The notes under the pieces are model-generated. The model saw nothing but the letters and a program-made list of their open reading frames with translations, was not told the origin of the DNA and made no database searches. Positions 10,966 through 21,666 of a stretch of DNA of 64,000 nucleotides are shown piece by piece (positions within the stretch are counted from its first letter, which is position 1; every line of letters begins with the position of its first letter). Location of the stretch: positions 1,364,001-1,428,000 of the forward strand of contig OY725491.1 of the NCBI GenBank assembly GCA_963281255.1, written 5' to 3'. The stretch comes from Aphrocallistes beatrix. Taxonomy: Eukaryota > Porifera > Hexactinellida > Sceptrulophora > Aphrocallistidae. Made by a program: the position numbers and the translations under genes.

Positions 10966-11809
10966 CACTTCGCAAAACGCGGGATTTATATAATTATAAT
11001 TAAACTTAGCATACAAGACGTTGCAATATGCTTATTTCGGCTGGTCCTAGACGCTATGGCTGTTTAAACTCTTTATATAGAATATCCTCGAAAGTAGCCG
11101 GGTCGGATACTGTATATTTTGATCAAAATGTGAAATTCCACATTTCTGATCAAAATTCTACATATTTTATGAACAAAATATAGTCTCACTGGGTCGATTA
11201 TTAATCACTTTTTACTCCCATTTACCACCTGATGGAGGATCAATATTTCAGATATAAGAAAATTTCAAATGATTATAATTACATGAATGATTGGATCAAT
11301 GGAGGAGGGAATAATTTGTTGTAAAAAAACATTACTCAAAAAGGCAAGTAACCAAACAAGTTTAGCCCCTCTTTGGGGGGCGATTATTCGAATATATGCG
11401 GTAATTAGACTGAGAGAATAATCGAAATTATCTGCCTCCACCGCCATATTAGCACAAGTGGATGCAATCACTAAGTTCTTGTAAGATACTAAATGTAAGA
11501 TATCAAAAGTATGCAACATCGTGAGCACATACACATAAGGAGATGCCGTCAAACACTTGACCTATCTTACCTAGAATCTATTGAATTGCTATATGCTATC
11601 GTAGAAGCTTACAAGTCAGTGGAAGAGCATTACCAGGTGCAGGGGCGTAGGGCGTGACAAACTTGAGAGAGGAATTTTAATCTAATGATATTCAGGTTTC
11701 ACGTTATTATCGTTCTTATGCAGTAGTCATCAAAGCAGTTAACCAAAGTCTGAAAATGGGATGATCAGCAAATAATTCTGTCTGAATCATCGATAATTTT
11801 GCCTTAAAC

Positions 11810-12062
11810 CAGGGGTTCTTAATTAAACTAGGGGGCACGCCCCCCTAGGGGGGCGTAATACCGGATGAAAATGTGAAGAAACTTTACATCCTTCACATTG
11901 ATAGTTTGTTTGATTTAAATAGATATTCTTAATTATATTAGAAAATAGGTGTGTTCTCCGATTTTGGTAGTCTGAAAAAGTGTAGGTGTAGCCGCGTAGG
12001 GGCCGTGATAATTCACAGATTGGCCAAGGGGGGCATGGGGTCAAAAAGTTTAAGAACCCCTG
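11810..12062. mobile_element. hAT non-autonomous element with perfect 8-bp target duplication
   Basis: Ends CAGGGGTTCTTAA and TTAAGAACCCCTG are perfect inverted repeats. The flanks are CCTTAAAC at 11802-11809 and again at 12063-12070. Length is 253 bp, non-coding. The short open frames inside it are accidental. Confidence 0.92.
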
Positions 12063-12540
12063 CCTTAAACCATATTTTTTCTGATAACACAACAAGTACA
12101 AACTTTCGCTCAATTAGTCAAAGAAAATCTCACTTCATTTTAGAATATATTAAAATTGAACCTAGTAAAATAAGTGCTAAATCATAGCAATACTTCAATA
12201 TATCATTCAGAAATTTTTGAATTTTACGAATTTACGCCCTGGGTTTAAATGAGATAAATAAACACGAGTTGACATTATGTACCGAGATAGATGACGGTGG
12301 TATTAACCTGAGTTTTGTCTCTAGTAAACTCTATCATAAGGTGACCATATCATGATTTACCTACGCAAAATTTGAAAAATCGTGTCTCGTGATCCGGGAG
12401 AAAATGAACCCACAATTAACTCACATTAGCACAGCAACTTAAATACAATAGATTCATTCTATGATCACAGTAATGTGATTCTATCAAGCATGCATTGTAA
12501 ACTTGTGTCCTCAAATAGCCAATACAATTGAGCCACGAGG

Positions 12541-13818
12541 ATGTTGGTTCAAAGGAAAATCGATGCATGCCAAGATCTTATTGCCAATCCAGAAAAGATT
12601 ACACTGACTAAATTCCCGATCCCGCTGCCTACTTTCAAAAAAAGGGCCCAATTTGGTAAAGAAATCAAATGGGCACATTTCTTCCTCGACCCATCCTGGA
12701 CCTACCTAAACCACGGCGCTTTCGGGGCAGTTGTGAAAGAGGTTATGGAGACAGTACATCGATTCCAGATCTATCTCGAGACACAGCCCACGAGGGTTTT
12801 CGATCGCGAGTTCGTCCCACTGATTTTCACTGTCATACAACGACTGGCCAAGTTTGTGAAGGCAGATCTCAAAGACATTGTGCTCGTACCAAATTCTACA
12901 ACCGCTACCACGAGCATATTGAAGAGTTTTCCTTTCGAGGCAGGAGATGGGATTCTCCACCTCAATCTAGCCTATGGCGCAGTAATCAAGCAGTTAACTG
13001 AAGTGGCTAGACTGAAATCGTTAGTGTTGCACGGATTAAAGGTTAATTTTCCCTTAACAAATGCGAGCGAAATAATCTCCGTGGTTGAAAAGGGCCTTAG
13101 TGAGTTCCCGAAGGTGAAACTTGCGGTTTTTGACCACATAGCGAGTGAGTCAGCTATCATACTCCCGATAAAAGAACTCATAGAAATATGCCATAAGTCC
13201 GGAGTCCCGGTTATGATTGACGGAGCGCATGCTCTTGGCAATATAGACATCAACCTGAAAGATATAAACGCAGATTTCTACCTTTCCAACGGACACAAAT
13301 GGTTTTGTTGTGCCAAAGGCAGCGCATTTCTCTACGTCAAACCAGAATTCCAGGCCGTGGCAAGGCCGTTAGTGATATCGCACGGCTTCACACACGGATT
13401 CAACGCTGAGTTCGCTTGGGGCGGAGTTAAGGACTATTCGGCGCTGATCGCACTGCATACTGCCCTTGACTTCTGGGAGTTCTACGGACCTGATACCATC
13501 CGCGAATACTCGCATGGATTGAGTAAGAAGGCAGCAGCAATGCTAGCTAGCAGGTGGAACACTCTACTCATCGCAGATGCCTCATTCTTCAGGTCAATGA
13601 GTGTGGTGTGGCTGCCGATAGAGAAGAAGGATGCTACTGTTACAGATGCTGACAAAGTCCAAGATTGGCTGCACTGGCAGAAGAAGATAGAAGTCCCGAT
13701 TAAGGTTATTCAGGGACGTCTTGCTGTTAGGATTTCAGCACATGTACACAATGAGGTGGGAGATTACGAGCGACTAGCTGAAGCAATGCTGGAATATACC
13801 AAACAGCAAGATTCATAA
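12541..13818 (+). CDS. Class V aminotransferase (isopenicillin-N epimerase / cysteine desulfurase-like)
   Basis: PLP-dependent fold-type I enzyme, 425 residues, one exon. The N-terminal block LDPSWTYLNHGAFGAV is typical of the family entrance, followed by VPNSTTATTSIL (cofactor phosphate region). The cofactor-binding Asp is in VMIDGAHALG (Asp227), and the Schiff-base Lys is in LSNGHKWFCCAKGSAFLYV (Lys253). These features match the isopenicillin-N epimerase-like/L-cysteine desulfhydrase branch found in fungi, bacteria and many invertebrates. The true substrate cannot be read from sequence; epimerisation, cysteine desulfhydration or desulfuration are all possible. The start is the first Met in frame. 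An internal Met well before the LDPSW block is absent, so this start is likely. It converges with MRPL12. Confidence 0.88.
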   Translation: MLVQRKIDACQDLIANPEKITLTKFPIPLPTFKKRAQFGKEIKWAHFFLDPSWTYLNHGAFGAVVKEVMETVHRFQIYLETQPTRVFDREFVPLIFTVIQRLAKFVKADLKDIVLVPNSTTATTSILKSFPFEAGDGILHLNLAYGAVIKQLTEVARLKSLVLHGLKVNFPLTNASEIISVVEKGLSEFPKVKLAVFDHIASESAIILPIKELIEICHKSGVPVMIDGAHALGNIDINLKDINADFYLSNGHKWFCCAKGSAFLYVKPEFQAVARPLVISHGFTHGFNAEFAWGGVKDYSALIALHTALDFWEFYGPDTIREYSHGLSKKAAAMLASRWNTLLIADASFFRSMSVVWLPIEKKDATVTDADKVQDWLHWQKKIEVPIKVIQGRLAVRISAHVHNEVGDYERLAEAMLEYTKQQDS

Positions 13819-14161
13819 CACAGCCACTGCCCATATCTCTTTATCCAGTTAGATCATACGTCAATAGCTTCGTTATAATAGCTTTGTTTTAGATTCTTTA
13901 GATTTTAGTTATTATTAGGAATTATTACAAGTTCGTGAATTTTGAAATGGTCAGTTATATTTGATTGCTGTGATTGGAGCATGGAGTTGGTAAAAGCTGA
14001 AACTCGAGATATCTCCTAAGGGATACAAGTGCCAGGATACTAATTGAGATCCTCCCCCCCCCCCCACCTTCCCATAAAAACCCTTTCTAACACAATTGAA
14101 CCATAATTAATCATATAATAACTCGAAATTAATAAAACTAAACTGGCGCTATAAAGAGAAG
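13819..14161. other. Convergent intergenic spacer
   Basis: 3' flanks of the aminotransferase and MRPL12, containing an 11-base C run near 14046. Nothing else seen. Confidence 0.5.
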
Positions 14162-14752
14162 CTACTCGAGTTCCACTTTCCCTCCGAGTGATTTCAGGAG
14201 TTCTTCCAGTTTCCTGGCCTCCTCCACCTCGACATCCTTCCTCACTACTCCTGGGCAGTTCTCCACGAACTGCTTGGCTTGGACCAGGTTTAAATCTGGG
14301 AGGAGAGATTTGATCTCCTTGATTAACTTTATTTTCTTATCTCCATCAAACCCGACCAGTTTGATAGTGAAGTGTGTTTGTGGTGGCGGCTTTTCGTCCT
14401 CTTGCTGAGGGGGAGGTACGCCCCCCATCGACATCATTGGGAGGTCCGAGAGGCCCAATGTCTCCTTCAGATGCGAATTTAGCTGTGAAATTTCGCGCAA
14501 ATTCAGTTGCCCTATCTCTTCTACGATATTCTTGACCTTTTCAGCAACTTCCTTGGTCGGTAGGGGGAGTGGTTCGGCCGATTCAGAATAATATCGGACG
14601 TAGTTGTAGACGAATAGTCCTCGTTGAGTTGATTTGATCGGGACTGTCACACCAGGGATAGGGGTGTAACATTTCGATAAATGAAGGGTGCAACGCAGGT
14701 TGGAGCCCAGAAGTGACGTCTGGAATGTTTTCCGTAGACCTCGCATTCTCAA
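14162..14752 (-). CDS. MRPL12: Mitochondrial large ribosomal subunit protein bL12m
   Basis: 196 residues, single exon, matching the human length (198). A basic, hydroxylated N-terminus (about 50 residues) is a mitochondrial targeting peptide. The N-terminal dimerisation region follows (EEIGQLNLREISQLNSHLKE), then a Pro/Gln/Glu hinge (VPPPQQEDEKPPP). The C-terminal L7/L12 domain (about 128-196) reads FTIKLVGFDGDKKIKLIKEI, NLVQAKQFVENCPG, EEARKLEELLKSLGGKVELE. This domain forms the L12 stalk that recruits translation GTPases in the mitochondrial ribosome. Start chosen to include the targeting peptide. Confidence 0.95.
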   Translation of the reverse strand: MRMRGLRKTFQTSLLGSNLRCTLHLSKCYTPIPGVTVPIKSTQRGLFVYNYVRYYSESAEPLPLPTKEVAEKVKNIVEEIGQLNLREISQLNSHLKETLGLSDLPMMSMGGVPPPQQEDEKPPPQTHFTIKLVGFDGDKKIKLIKEIKSLLPDLNLVQAKQFVENCPGVVRKDVEVEEARKLEELLKSLGGKVELE

Positions 14753-15127
14753 AGTGAATAATTGCCTCGAAAAGTGACCAAGTTGAAAATAAGCTAATTA
14801 GATGATAAAATCTCAATCTACGAATTTGAGGTGATACCCACTCTAGTATGTAGTATCGAACATTCTAGAAATTCTAACATTTTATATTAGAATTCCTGTT
14901 GTGCTGGCCAGCGAAAATAAAAAGTTCAGATTTCGCCTTTTGATACCAAAACATACCAAATAACATCGGTTTAAATAGCGAAATAATTATACTTGCAAAT
15001 AAACATTAAAATAAATTTACTACCTACAAGAAAACCAGGAAAGATCTAACTAATCTCTATAATCCATTTCTAACTAACTAGTAACACAACACTACAGGAC
15101 ACATATTCACACTCTGAGAGGGCTGGG
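14753..15127. other. Short intergenic spacer
   Basis: 375 bp between MRPL12 upstream sequence and the PDI 3' end. AT-rich; no gene or element recognised. Confidence 0.5.
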
Positions 15128-17431
15128 CTAGTCCTTGAATCGCGTGAGGACGTTCTTACGCTTAGTGAACGAATCGATCTTATTATCTGAGACCTGTCCG
15201 CTGGTGATCATGCGAGAGAGGCGATCAAATTCCGTGGTTACGAACTCCACTCCCTTACCTAGCACCTTCTCCATCACTTTAACGTAGTAAGCTGCATCAG
15301 CTACGTCATCTCCTTCCAAGTCTTTGATCGCTTCCTTCGTCTTCTCCAGAATCCCCGCCCGTTTCTCATCCTCGGCCGTCATGAACTCGTCCACCTCATC
15401 GTCTAGCGACTCAACAACACCTGCCGTGGGACCGTAGCTCCCGTCCTCATTTCTGTCCGTGTCGCACTTCTCATTCAGGAATGAAACGAACCCGCCGAGG
15501 TCCCTCCCCCCGCTGTAGGCCTCTCCTGCCTTGTTGTCCTTAGGGAAGAACTTGAGAGTAGGGAACCCTGACACATCATACTTCTGTCCTAGAGTGGATA
15601 CGGTCAGAGTCTTATTATGAACTAACATTCTGGTCCAATTTCATTATTCACATAGGATTTGTATTGAATCAAGCTTAATATGAAGTTTTTCTATTATGAA
15701 CATTTTTTTTTTCTCCTGGTGGTTCATAATAAGCGGACTTGACTGTACTCACTGTGTAGCTACGTATTAACTTCTATAAACTGATATGATGTAAATGTCC
15801 ATTGGAATAATTTATAATTATGTACTTATAGGGCTGTCGAAACTACAGACGTATTTCTAAGGTTGACAAGCGGGTGACTGCCACACTTTCTGTGAACCAT
15901 TCCGACGGTCGTGAAGTATCAAATGTATCATCATGATAAAGTGTAATGAACCGATGTGAACTAACTAAGACTGAGAAAGAAGTGGCCTTAGTTGGGTTGT
16001 GTGGATGTGATGATCGCTAGCTAAGCAGGTTTGGAAATAAATACACTCATTCTATTTGGAAACCCCAAAATAACCAGAGCCAACGTCTGGTAAACAGTAC
16101 ACGTCATCCAAGGGATTATCTAGGAGCGCGAGACGCTCCTTTAGGCGAATTATGATTTTAAGCCTGAAAGGTTTTAGGAGCGTCAAAATTTAGAATATTA
16201 CCCAATTTACCCGCAATTATAAAGTTATTTATCGATTTAGGCGCGTAAGATTTATGGGTTTGAGACTGGGAGCGTATCTCTGAGGGGTGTATAATTTCCT
16301 GAGACGTCATTCCTGTCTATTCTACACTGAATCCGCAGTGCGGCTGACTCACCGATATCTCTGTGGGCGTCCGCATCGATCCTAGCCACCACACAGTCGT
16401 CCTCGTTCTTGTAGGCAGTGCCCAGCTTCTCGTAGACAGGAGCTAGGTTCTTGCAGTGCCCGCACCAGGGAGCATAGAACTCTACCAGCACATCCTTGTC
16501 CGCGTCCTGCACTATATCGTCGAAGTTACTCGTAGTGAGGTCCACTACGTGTGAGACAGGATTTGACACCTTGCTCCTGGCGCCTGTTCTCTCTCCGATG
16601 TAGGCGATGATATCCTCAGCAGTGCGACCACCCGTGTAGTCCTCTGGCTGTGTGCTGCCTTTGGGGAAGAATTTGATTGTAGGGAAGCCGGACACGCCGA
16701 ATCTCCCTCCGAGGGTCTTGTCAGCGTCTGCGTCCACCTTGGCAATCAGAACATCTGTGGATGCGGTGAATGCTTCTCCAACCTGTGGAGTGAGCGGACT
16801 ATAATATACGGGCATGCCTAATCTCCGGGACGACATCCCGTCCCGGAAATTAGGTATCTTAACCCGTCCCGTCCTGGAAATTAGGCATCTTAACCCGTCC
16901 CGACCCGGAAATTAGGTACCTTTTCTGTCCCGTCCCGGAGATTAGGCATGCCCTAATATACTGTACATATTTCAATGTTGTTAGGGAGTGCCTCGATTGG
17001 TAGAATATTGATGCTCTAATTTATCAGATATCCTTCGTTTATAAGAATATTTTTAGTGAGTTATAGCTTTGTAGAATAGTCTGACAAAATCAGAAATCGC
17101 AAACAGTAGGGATCCATGGGGGGGTCAGGGGGGCTATGGCTCCCCAAATGTTATAAATCGATTTTCATTCATTCAAATGAATGAATAATAAGATAAATTA
17201 TATGGCGTCATATCCATGGTATATGAATAACTTGCTGTATGAATAGAGACGTACCTTATCCCACTCAGGAGCTAGTCGTTTGCAGTGTCCGCACCAGGGA
17301 GCGTAGAACTCCACCAGAGCTGCCATTTCTCCGGTAACGAACTGATCGAAGTTCTCACTGGTCAGATCCTGCACTAGCCCGGAAGCTAGCTGCAATATGA
17401 GCAGAGTGGACACAGAGAGGAATAGACGCAT
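15128..17431 (-). CDS. Protein disulfide isomerase with two thioredoxin domains and an ERp29c domain
   Basis: Oxidoreductase of the endoplasmic reticulum. Exons 17431-17255, 16782-16353 and 15588-15128 join in phase 0 and then phase 1 to 355 residues. Residues 1-18 are a signal peptide. Thioredoxin domain a has FYAPWCGHC with active-site CGHC at 47-50, and domain a' has the same at 166-169. Each is followed by SGFPT(I/L)KFFPK. The C-terminal about 100 residues are helical and match the ERp29 C-terminal domain ([36 protein letters not shown]). This a-a'-D order is the one described for Dictyostelium, plant and fungal PDI-D proteins. The protein ends [10 protein letters not shown] without a KDEL-type retrieval signal. 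Intron 1 carries a MITE and intron 2 carries repeat family R2. Confidence 0.93.
16107..16300 (+). repeat. Interspersed repeat family R2, copy in PDI intron 2
   Basis: Shares GGGAGCGCGAG/GGAGCGCGAG with CGCTCCTTTAGGCG, ATTTATCGATTTAGGCGC and TATGGGTTTGAGACTGGGAG with the copy at 20150-20345. It ends about 50 bp from the donor at 16352. Confidence 0.8.
16810..16953. mobile_element. hAT-like MITE, family GGGCATGCCTAAT, in PDI intron 1
   Basis: Perfect 8-bp flanks TAATATAC at 16802-16809 and 16954-16961. Ends GGGCATGCCTAAT and ATTAGGCATGCCC. The interior is four units of the CCCGTCCCGGAAATTAGG type. It stops 25 bp from the 3' splice site of PDI exon 2. Confidence 0.9.
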
Positions 17432-18030
17432 TGGATCGTCGAATCAGGGAGAGAAGCTATGTCTATTCATGCACAGGGAACAATTATGATTAGGTAAAGC
17501 TGGAATATAAGGGACCATTTAGTTCGACAAAAATTTTCTTATTTCATAATGGATTTTTCGGAGAACTAATAAGTTTGAGATAAATGAATTTTTGACTTAA
17601 GATGAAAATGTTTATGGACAGAACAATTTATTATACAATTTTCGATCCGACACATCGATACACAATTGTGCCACTTTGTGTCTTTCTGTTTATAACTGAA
17701 AAATATTATTAATATTCAAACTCAACCTCATTTGATGATTCTGAATAGTGTCCCACAGGATTTTTTTCAAGCATATCCAGATTTTTTATTGAGGGAATGA
17801 AAAAAATTGCTACATTTAAAAAATAAATTTAAAATGTAACCAGAGATTATAAAGAGATTCGTTATAAACCTGAGTCGCTATATCACAACGGATTAGCCAT
17901 TGCATCCCTAGTCCACGCAGTGTATACTAACAAAAGAGTCACAAGAACGTCATTACATGATCACCACGGCATATTATCATTAGAATCTAGCACTCTACCA
18001 CTCTCTACACATAAACTGCAATCCAACGCA
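17432..18030. other. Intergenic between PSMB5 end and PDI start
   Basis: 600 bp, AT-rich. Contains the PDI promoter side and the PSMB5 3' flank; no distinct element recognised. Confidence 0.5.
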
Positions 18031-20754
18031 TCACTTCTTCTCTGCCGCGTACTTGTAATGCAAGTCCATCACGTTGTCTTGTGAGATCTTCTCCCATCCT
18101 GTCTCCTTCATGTGGTACAGGTTCACCACACCTCCACTGTATGCGTCTCTGTATGTGGCGTGATAGATGGACCGTCTCCCTATACGACAGACACTTGTGT
18201 TAGAAAATATTAGTACCTGGGAGGGGGCAGGTTTGGAGCCTGTGGGGGGCCGTGGTGCTGGGCAGTGGAGCAGTGGAGGAAGCTGTGGTATGGCAGGACT
18301 CCACACAAACTTATAGGTTACACTAAACCCCAAAATTATGTTAATTGAGTCTAAATATATATCCCAATTACATTTTTCATCCATTATAGTTCGAGATTTT
18401 CTTTTCCCTAGGTAGCAACAATACCTGTATATCGATATTTGAGCATCAAATATTTAAAAAATTTTCCCCAGACCCCCCTTACCGTCGCTCGCTCTTGGAC
18501 CCCCAGGTTTTATTCTATTTTCCAAAACTTGACGCCTATGATGGTATGTGATAATCTACATTCCGATGTGCATATTAGGTAACTGCGAGTGGAGGATGTA
18601 GATGTAGAGACTGGTATTATCATGAAAAGCTTCATAGACTGAGAAGATAAGTGGAAAGATCAACTTTTCTTTTCAATGAAGCCATAAATCTATAAAATCT
18701 GAACTTCAAATAATAAAAAGTTAACTGTGATTTTCCCTTCAATTTTTTCACAAAAAGGTTTACTACAGTTCCTGAACATCAACAAATTCTCTCCTACCCT
18801 CATCCACCATGTATGCTAGCTACTAGGGCATTAGGATCTTTCGATCCATGATCGAAAGATCCGGATCGCGATCCTTTTTTTGAGGATCGAGATCGGATCA
18901 ACGATCCTTTTTAAAAGTAGGATCGGATCGAAACTTTTACTGAATTCGATCCGATCCTTTTCTTTTTAATCCCCAAGTTGGAGGTGAAAGTGTTGAAATA
19001 TGTTGATTAAATATATTTTTTTAATGTGTTTTATGGTTTGAATACTAACTTAAGCACTAAGTACGCCCCAGGCTGCCGCAGACGGACGGACATTGCACGT
19101 CGTCCATGCCATAAGGCATCTCCTTCCAGGAGCTGTACTAAAAATGATAGTCCTCTGACTATTTTTGAAAGGATCTTTTTGGGAATCATGATCGGATCGA
19201 AGATCCTTTTATAAGAAAGGATCGACTAATGCCCTACTAGCTACCACAGCGAATAGCAATAGCAATAGTCAGTGCATAATAAATCTGTAGCCATACCTAG
19301 GTCATACGCCTCCTCATCACTCAGATCCCACTTGTGCCCTGAGTCCAGGACTCCGTAGGCGTAGACAGACCCTGATCCGACGGAGAAGACGTGATGAGTC
19401 ATCCTGGTCCCGTCTGTGTCCACGTAGTACAGTCCCGGGCCCTTCTTGTCCCATCCGCAGATCATGGTCCCCACACTCAGCCCCATCCCCTTGTAGTGGT
19501 AGAGGAAGTTGGAGAGGACTTTAGAAGCTGCGGCCACGGAGATGCGTTCCTTGTTCCGGAGTTCGTAGAGACGGCACTCCCTGGCTAGACGGCGCTCCCA
19601 GTAGCTGCAGTCCGCAGCTCCACCAGCCATCGTGCCTGTTATACACACACATATCAATAGCAACCTACTGTCTCTATGGTTACCATTCTGCTTGATGGGA
19701 ATCAGTCGACTCCGCTTAATAGGGTCACATCGGCCAGAGGACATTTTTGCCCCGATTAAGTGGAGAACCCTATTAACCGAAAATATTTGGTATTAACTTC
19801 TATTTGTGAGAGCTATTCTGGTCCTGCCAAAAGTGTCCCGATTAAGCAGTTGACCCGATTAAACAGTGACCCTATTAAGCGGAGTCGACTGTACTTCATT
19901 GTACACTACTACAATATTTTGTTGTGTGAGGTAATATATTATTGTATTAGACCGGAAATACAAAACTTTTGCCACCTTATATCAAGTCCATATGTTCATC
20001 AGAAACTTCGATCAAATGAAAAGAACTCAGAATGGAACTTGGATTTATAACTTCGATGATGTGTCACCTCATGATATTGTTAATAAATGAACTCTCCAGC
20101 ACTCGCTGAATTACGGAATCTTACTCGCTGATTTACGACCCATTAAGCCTGCTAATCAAGGAATTATCTGGGAGCGCGAGTCGCTCCTTTAGGCGTATGA
20201 TTTTAAGCCCGAAAGTGTTTAGAAGAGTGAAAATTCCGAATATTACCCAAGTTATCCTATTATCATAATGATAATATTTATCGTTTTTGGCGCATGAAAA
20301 CGTATGGGTTTGAGACTGGGAGCCTATCTCTGGAGGGAAGTATAATACGCTGCTGCTAAATGTGTTATAAAGAATCACCTAGAAGGTAGGGGTTGATCTC
20401 TATGACCTTCTTCACGGTCTGGCTAGCTATCCACGCCCCAGCTGTAGCTCTGCTATCCACGGCCACAATAACTCCGTTCTTGAACTTGAACGCTAGCGTG
20501 GTGGTGCCGTGCTCGAAATTTATCTTCGGGACATTGTCCCCTTGCTCGGACGGCATGCTGGCTACCTTGTCGAGGAATGTGGCAGGATCTTGTCCGCGGG
20601 GCACAGGGAAGGGTTGGTTGTAGAGGGAGGAGGAGGAGGAGGAGGAGAGGGAGAAGGAGGGTTCTATCTCTTCGGAAGGTTTGGGTTCGTAGAAGTATGT
20701 TATGCTCTCTGGGTCTCTGGCATTGTAGTACTGAGATATAGGCACACTACACAT
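18031..20754 (-). CDS. PSMB5: Proteasome subunit beta type-5 (chymotrypsin-like activity)
   Basis: Catalytic beta5 subunit of the 20S core. Exons 20754-20379, 19635-19297 and 18179-18031 (phase 1 at both joins) give 287 residues. An 83-residue propeptide ends in EHG and is removed to expose Thr1 of TTTLAFKF. The mature chain is 204 residues, the usual length, with catalytic Thr1, Asp17 ([10 protein letters not shown]) and Lys33 (TVKK) all in place. Further family blocks are [47 protein letters not shown] and [16 protein letters not shown]. The propeptide holds a seven-Ser tract encoded by a GGA/TCC microsatellite (about 20630-20650). Intron 1 contains a pogo-like MITE and an R2 repeat, and intron 2 a hAT MITE. 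Another pogo-like MITE begins 54 bp upstream of the start codon. Confidence 0.97.
18824..19236. mobile_element. hAT-like MITE, family TAGGGCATTAG, in PSMB5 intron 2
   Basis: Perfect 8-bp duplication CTAGCTAC at 18816-18823 and 19237-19244. Ends TAGGGCATTAGGATC and (inverted) TAGGGCATTAGTCGATCC. The element is 413 bp, packed with GGATCGCGATCC/GGATCGGATCG palindromic units. The open frame inside is not coding. Confidence 0.92.
19703..19891. mobile_element. pogo/Tigger-like MITE in PSMB5 intron 1
   Basis: Inverted ends CAGTCGACTCCGCTTAAT (left) and ATTAAGCGGAGTCGACTG (right). Right flank TA. The interior has repeated CCGATTAAGCGG-like units. Length 189 bp. Confidence 0.85.
20150..20345 (+). repeat. 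Interspersed repeat family R2, copy in PSMB5 intron 1
   Basis: Shares CAAGGAATTATCTGGGAGCG, CGCTCCTTTAGGCG and TATGGGTTTGAGACTGGGAG with 16107-16300. It ends about 33 bp from the exon 1 donor. Confidence 0.8.
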
Positions 20755-20807
20755 CTTCTATCGCTAAGCACCAAAATATAATTCACTCTCCTCGTCAGAA
20801 TATAATA

Positions 20808-20993
20808 CAGTCGACTCCGCTTAATAGGGTCACTGTTTAATCGGGTAAACCGCTTAATCGGGACACTTTTGGCAGGACCGGAATAGCTCTCACACAGAAG
20901 CTAATGCAAAAGATTTTCGGTTAATAGGGTTCTCCGCTTAATCGGGGCAAAATGTCCTCTGACCGATGTGACCCTATTAAGCGGATTCGACTG
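20808..20993. mobile_element. pogo/Tigger-like MITE in the PSMB5 proximal promoter
   Basis: TA target on both sides (20806-20807, 20994-20995). Ends CAGTCGACTCCGCTTAAT and ATTAAGCGGATTCGACTG. 186 bp, with internal CCGCTTAATCGGG units. Starts 54 bp before the PSMB5 start codon. Confidence 0.9.
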
Positions 20994-21507
20994 TACCTTG
21001 AAACTTCGTTTCCAGTGAGATTAGATATGGCAGAAATTAACTGAGTTAATCCGTCTCTTTTGACATATTATGAACAGTGTATGGCGATCCACTACACTAC
21101 TTGAATTTCTTGGCGAGGCAAATACAAATTTTCTCGATTCTACAATCTTTCAATTTAGCCAATTTAGACTAGACATTATTCAGGTCCATTGTACGCCAAT
21201 TTTTCTAGCAAAACTGTTGAACTATCAGGAATTCTACTCGTCCGATATGTGAAAGATAACAGTTCACAATAGTTGGTTTTAGAATGAAACGAAAAGTGAT
21301 ATTGAAAAGATATTTTGAAAAGTATATATAGACACGAGCAGTAGAATACTGAGTTAGTGAACACAGTTGTAGTATTTCTATTGGTTAAGTTGGATGTGTG
21401 ATGGGTTTCATTAGAAATTTGAACTCTTTCGTTTGTTAATGGATATATTTGAGCATTTTAATGTGGATATAACTCATAATTAATAGAAGTCCTTTTTTAT
21501 TAAATAA

Positions 21508-21666
21508 ATTGACTCCGCTTAATTGGGACAAATCTCCATTTTCCAGAAAGAAATAGTCCCCTAAGCATAGGAGGTAATAGTAGTGACATCGGTTAATTGG
21601 GAACTCCGTTTTACCAGGACAAAATATCGAGACCAGAGGAGATATGTCCCGATTAAGCGAGTCAAC
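21508..21666. mobile_element. pogo/Tigger-like MITE, diverged, downstream of CYP51
   Basis: Ends TTGACTCCGCTTAATTGGGA and CCCGATTAAGCGAGTCAA are inverted. The terminal CAG is lost by mutation. Confidence 0.75.

Larger units (their letters stand above)
9909..12540. other. Intergenic, rich in decayed transposable elements
   Basis: No gene could be supported. It contains copies of families R2, R3 and R1, a hAT MITE with perfect duplication, and GC-rich fragments with ends such as TCTACGCCCCTG (10785-10797) and CAGGGGCGTAGGGCG (near 11639). Confidence 0.55.

Noticed and set aside
11823..12187. Frames within the element at 11810-12062
   Set aside because: The element is a short non-autonomous transposon; the frames have no similarity to a transposase.
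19026..19214. 62-codon plus-strand frame in PSMB5 intron 2
   Set aside because: Inside the hAT-like MITE, made largely of its GATC repeats.
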